This document shows positions 61,595 through 64,000 of a stretch of DNA of 64,000 nucleotides, piece by piece. The stretch covers positions 27,907,668-27,971,667 of the forward strand of contig NC_092569.1 of assembly GCF_037975245.1 (NCBI RefSeq), written 5' to 3'. The number at the start of each line of letters is the position of its first letter. Position 1 is the stretch's first letter. The position numbers and the translations under genes were made by a program. The DNA comes from Apostichopus japonicus (lineage: Eukaryota; Echinodermata; Holothuroidea; Aspidochirotida; Stichopodidae). The notes below the pieces were generated by a model. That model was not told where the DNA came from. It searched no databases and saw only the letters and a list, made by a program, of their open reading frames with translations.

Positions 61595-62374
61595 CAAGGG
61601 CGGCGGAAGCACTTTCAATCTGGGGGGGCACCAACGTCGAAGGGCACTTAGCAGAAATTCGATTGGACTGATGCAGCCTGATATTTAGTACCCTTTATAA
61701 CTGTTATTGTATTATCTTATTTGCGTATACACATCACTCCATCAACGCCACCACCCCCCCCCCCCCCCCTCAAGGAAACAATGCATATTAGCACTGCAAT
61801 ATCTAATGTGCAAATTGGGAAACAAGGAAAAAGACAAAATGAGGTGAAATCATTATAAAGTCCAAGTCCCTGCACAAGCGATCGATACATGCATGAAAGC
61901 AAATGAAATATGTCAAAATACTGAAAGAAAAATAATTTTCTATGTGTTTTTCAATGGTTAAACTGATATTATTATGATCATTATTATTGTAACGACTTTG
62001 CCAATAATTCTAACCAATTTGGAAGGGTTATAACACGGCAAATGATTGTATGTTATTGGCATGAGATGTAATAACCAACGCATGCCTATATGATATGCAC
62101 GTTAACGTGCTAAACGCGCGCGTAGCGCGCGAAAAATTTTGGTAATATTTTTCGGGCAAGTCGTTACAGCTTCCCCAATTCAAATTGGGCTCCTACGCCT
62201 GTGGCAGTAAATATTTAAAAATTCCCGAAATATTTCATTCGACGTGGGTTTCGCTTTGTTAACTCTTTTTTTTTATTTAGAAATTTTTTGGTAGAAAAAG
62301 GGCACATTTTTAACCTGAGGTAAAGTGGGGGCACGTGCCCCTGTGCCCCCCCCCCCCCGGTTCCGCCGCCCTTG
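61595..62374. mobile_element. hAT-like nonautonomous element (780 bp) with nested MITE
   Basis: The ends CAAGGGCGGCGGAA and GTTCCGCCGCCCTTG are inverted. Perfect 8-bp duplication GTAACATA at 61,587-61,594 and 62,375-62,382. The ends resemble those of 49,206-50,243, so the two are probably one family. A MITE is nested at 61,988-62,168. No transposase. Confidence 0.92.
61988..62168. mobile_element. MITE with TGTAACGACTT ends
   Basis: Inverted ends TGTAACGACTTTGCC and GGCAAGTCGTTACA bound 181 bp. The interior has a CpG-rich palindrome (GCGCGCGTAGCGCGCG). The target duplication is not clear. Confidence 0.7.
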
Positions 62375-62614
62375 GTAACATAAAAAATCTAAACACACTG
62401 AGAAACCTCAAATTCTGTACGTTGCTTTCCCTCTATTTCTCCCATGTTTTTGATAAAATTCCCATTGATTTCGCACGTTGGAAGAAAAAACCACAGCCCT
62501 CTGAAGTTGAGGGGTGAAATTTACCAAGGCTGCTGTAATCTTCATGCCATACCATTTGCGTTTCCGGAAGGTTTACACTTTGTGGAAGTCGTTCGCTTGA
62601 GTAGATTCCGATCA

Positions 62615-62797
62615 TGACGTCATGGTTTACATAGACCCGAATAGGCCTGATTGCATAGCGGCTTCCACGTCGCGTACATTATCCAAAGCGTAGTGTGTAG
62701 CCGTGAGTTGCCACATAGCAAGACCTCAGTCGTGCTTTATATCGCTGTTTACAGACATTTGCAAAGGCATACGTTAGCAACGAATTTTGTAAAGATG
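62615..62797 (+). promoter_or_regulatory. Candidate promoter and first exon (CRE, then ATG at a splice donor)
   Basis: A perfect TGACGTCA palindrome (62,615-62,622) is followed by a moderately GC-rich leader and by ATG (62,795-62,797) directly before GTGAGC, a good donor. Some housekeeping genes begin with an exon whose coding part is only ATG. No second exon is visible before 64,000, so this is a weak call. Confidence 0.25.
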
Positions 62798-62849
62798 GTG
62801 AGCATATATTGCGTGGTAGTTAAATCGGAAAAATATATTTTACAGTAAA

Positions 62850-64000
62850 GTATTTATTAGACCTAGGGAACGTTAAGCTGATTCTTTTAGCCTATCGCGC
62901 CTTTATCATTACCTAGTATGTTGTCAGACGTATGATAATATGCATTTGTCTAGCCTAATGTTATGTTTTCAACTGCACTGCTATACGTATACGACTTCTA
63001 AGCAGCGCATAGGCAATGACCGTGTTAGTGTCAATACATGCCAACTTCTCCAGAAGGGAGTAAGGTCGTGATCAAGGCCTAAAATTTAAGTTAGGCAAGA
63101 CCACATTATCCTACTCCGGTTAGGCATTCAGTTGGTTAATGGATTTTGCAATTTGAACATAAATATGATAGAAACCTAGCAAATGAATGGCCATACCCTA
63201 AGCGCTAATTAAGTTGGAAACTTAAGCTAGGTTTAACTCAACACTGATCAGAAGTAGCCTAAATTAGGCCATACCAGCTACAGTACCTAACTCTTGTTAG
63301 GCCTAACTTATGGCTAGACCCTGGCTAAGTTAGTAGATTACCTGAGTAGTTCCATGAAGTTCAACACATTCATCTATTTTCCTCATGAATTTGTCATCTC
63401 ACAGTAAACCCAAGGCTTGCAACACTAATACCAATAGAGTCATTGAGCCTTAACTTCTGATGGTAGGCCTAGATAACCTACAATCCAGTGCAATTTTACC
63501 CCCTTTTTAAGTCCCTCTGACATATGTGAATATTTGAATGATTAATTGGATTGCAACGAAGAACCATGAAATATTTTGCCTGCTAAAGTTACATAGTATA
63601 GTTGTCATACAGTAGCATCAAGTCTCCGATTTTCCGTAGCATTATTCCATTCATTTGAAAGGGATGTGAAGTGTCAGAATAATTTGAAAACGACAAGCAT
63701 TTTGCTTTTTCTGTAAAGTACCCCTAGATAAATTGAACAATCCAACTGATGGAAATGAGAGACATGATCCTTAGTGTCAAATTATGCTCAGAGGTGTTTT
63801 TCCGACACCCAGAAATATATCGTTTGTTGACCAGAAATCTGGATTGGATACATGTACAGTAGTCTAGCCAACCTTGATTTATAAAAGTAAATCATAGATG
63901 TGTGCGTAACAGCTGAGATTGGTTATGCTCAGTTGGCAAGGAAATTGATAACTTTAGATTAACTTTTAGGCCTAATATAAGGTGATCACAAGAAGTACTT
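62850..64000. other. Gene-free end of window
   Basis: Rich in TTAGGCCTA-like words. The last 100 bp is the reverse complement of 12,893-12,990. No coding sequence was recognised. Confidence 0.5.

Larger units (their letters stand above)
58135..64000. repeat. Right arm of the long inverted duplication, expanded by insertions
   Basis: Reverse complement of 12,893-15,004 in segments. The extra DNA is a LINE 3' end (58,356-59,137), a hAT-like element (59,274-59,635), a SINE (60,150-60,540) and about 2.4 kb at 61,490-63,890 that includes another hAT-like element. Homology runs to the last base, so the arm continues past the window. Confidence 0.85.

Overview
The window looks like animal nuclear DNA: AT-rich and intron-rich, with GT-AG introns, long simple repeats, many degraded transposable elements and tandem gene duplication. 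A marine invertebrate deuterostome, probably an echinoderm and possibly a sea cucumber, fits best. The reasons are a secreted fibrinogen-related gene, an RDH8/17-beta-HSD1-type dehydrogenase pair, Penelope-like retroelements and frequent TAGGCCTA-like words. This placement is inference. No bacterial operons, rRNA or CRISPR were seen.

Layout. 1-6,720 is one copy of a segmental duplication. It carries intron 1, a 24-codon signal-peptide exon (minus strand) and the upstream region of a fibrinogen-related gene whose other exons lie beyond the left edge. 6,721-12,892 is gene-free, with a 135-bp minisatellite, a long TA satellite and a Penelope-like GIY-YIG fragment. 12,893-15,004 is the left arm of an inverted duplication whose right arm is 58,135-64,000. 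15,005-18,200 holds a 0.8-kb repeat and a Penelope-like element with two frameshifts and a hammerhead-like motif after its stop. 18,200-25,676 is repeats and unrecognised sequence.

25,677-37,065 (minus) is a seven-exon gene with consistent splice phases. It encodes a secreted chimera: signal peptide, incomplete fibrinogen domain, TIL/VWC-like module, EGF-like module, and a second fibrinogen domain. The second domain is split by a Cys/Tyr-rich insertion containing one in-frame TAA. The second copy of the segmental duplication (about 33,300-39,680) contains this gene's exon 1, so the two copies mark a tandem family of such genes.

39,688-41,280 has a 9-bp minisatellite and a broken CCHC gag-like ORF. 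42,890-56,150 holds two tandem five-exon SDR genes. The first is intact (295 codons). The second has a one-base loss just before the catalytic Tyr and a weakened poly(A) signal. Comparing the duplicated pairs gives empty sites for three hAT-like insertions (49,206; 52,461; 59,274), plus a LINE 3' end and a SINE in the right inverted arm. A fourth hAT-like element, at 61,595, has a perfect 8-bp target duplication.
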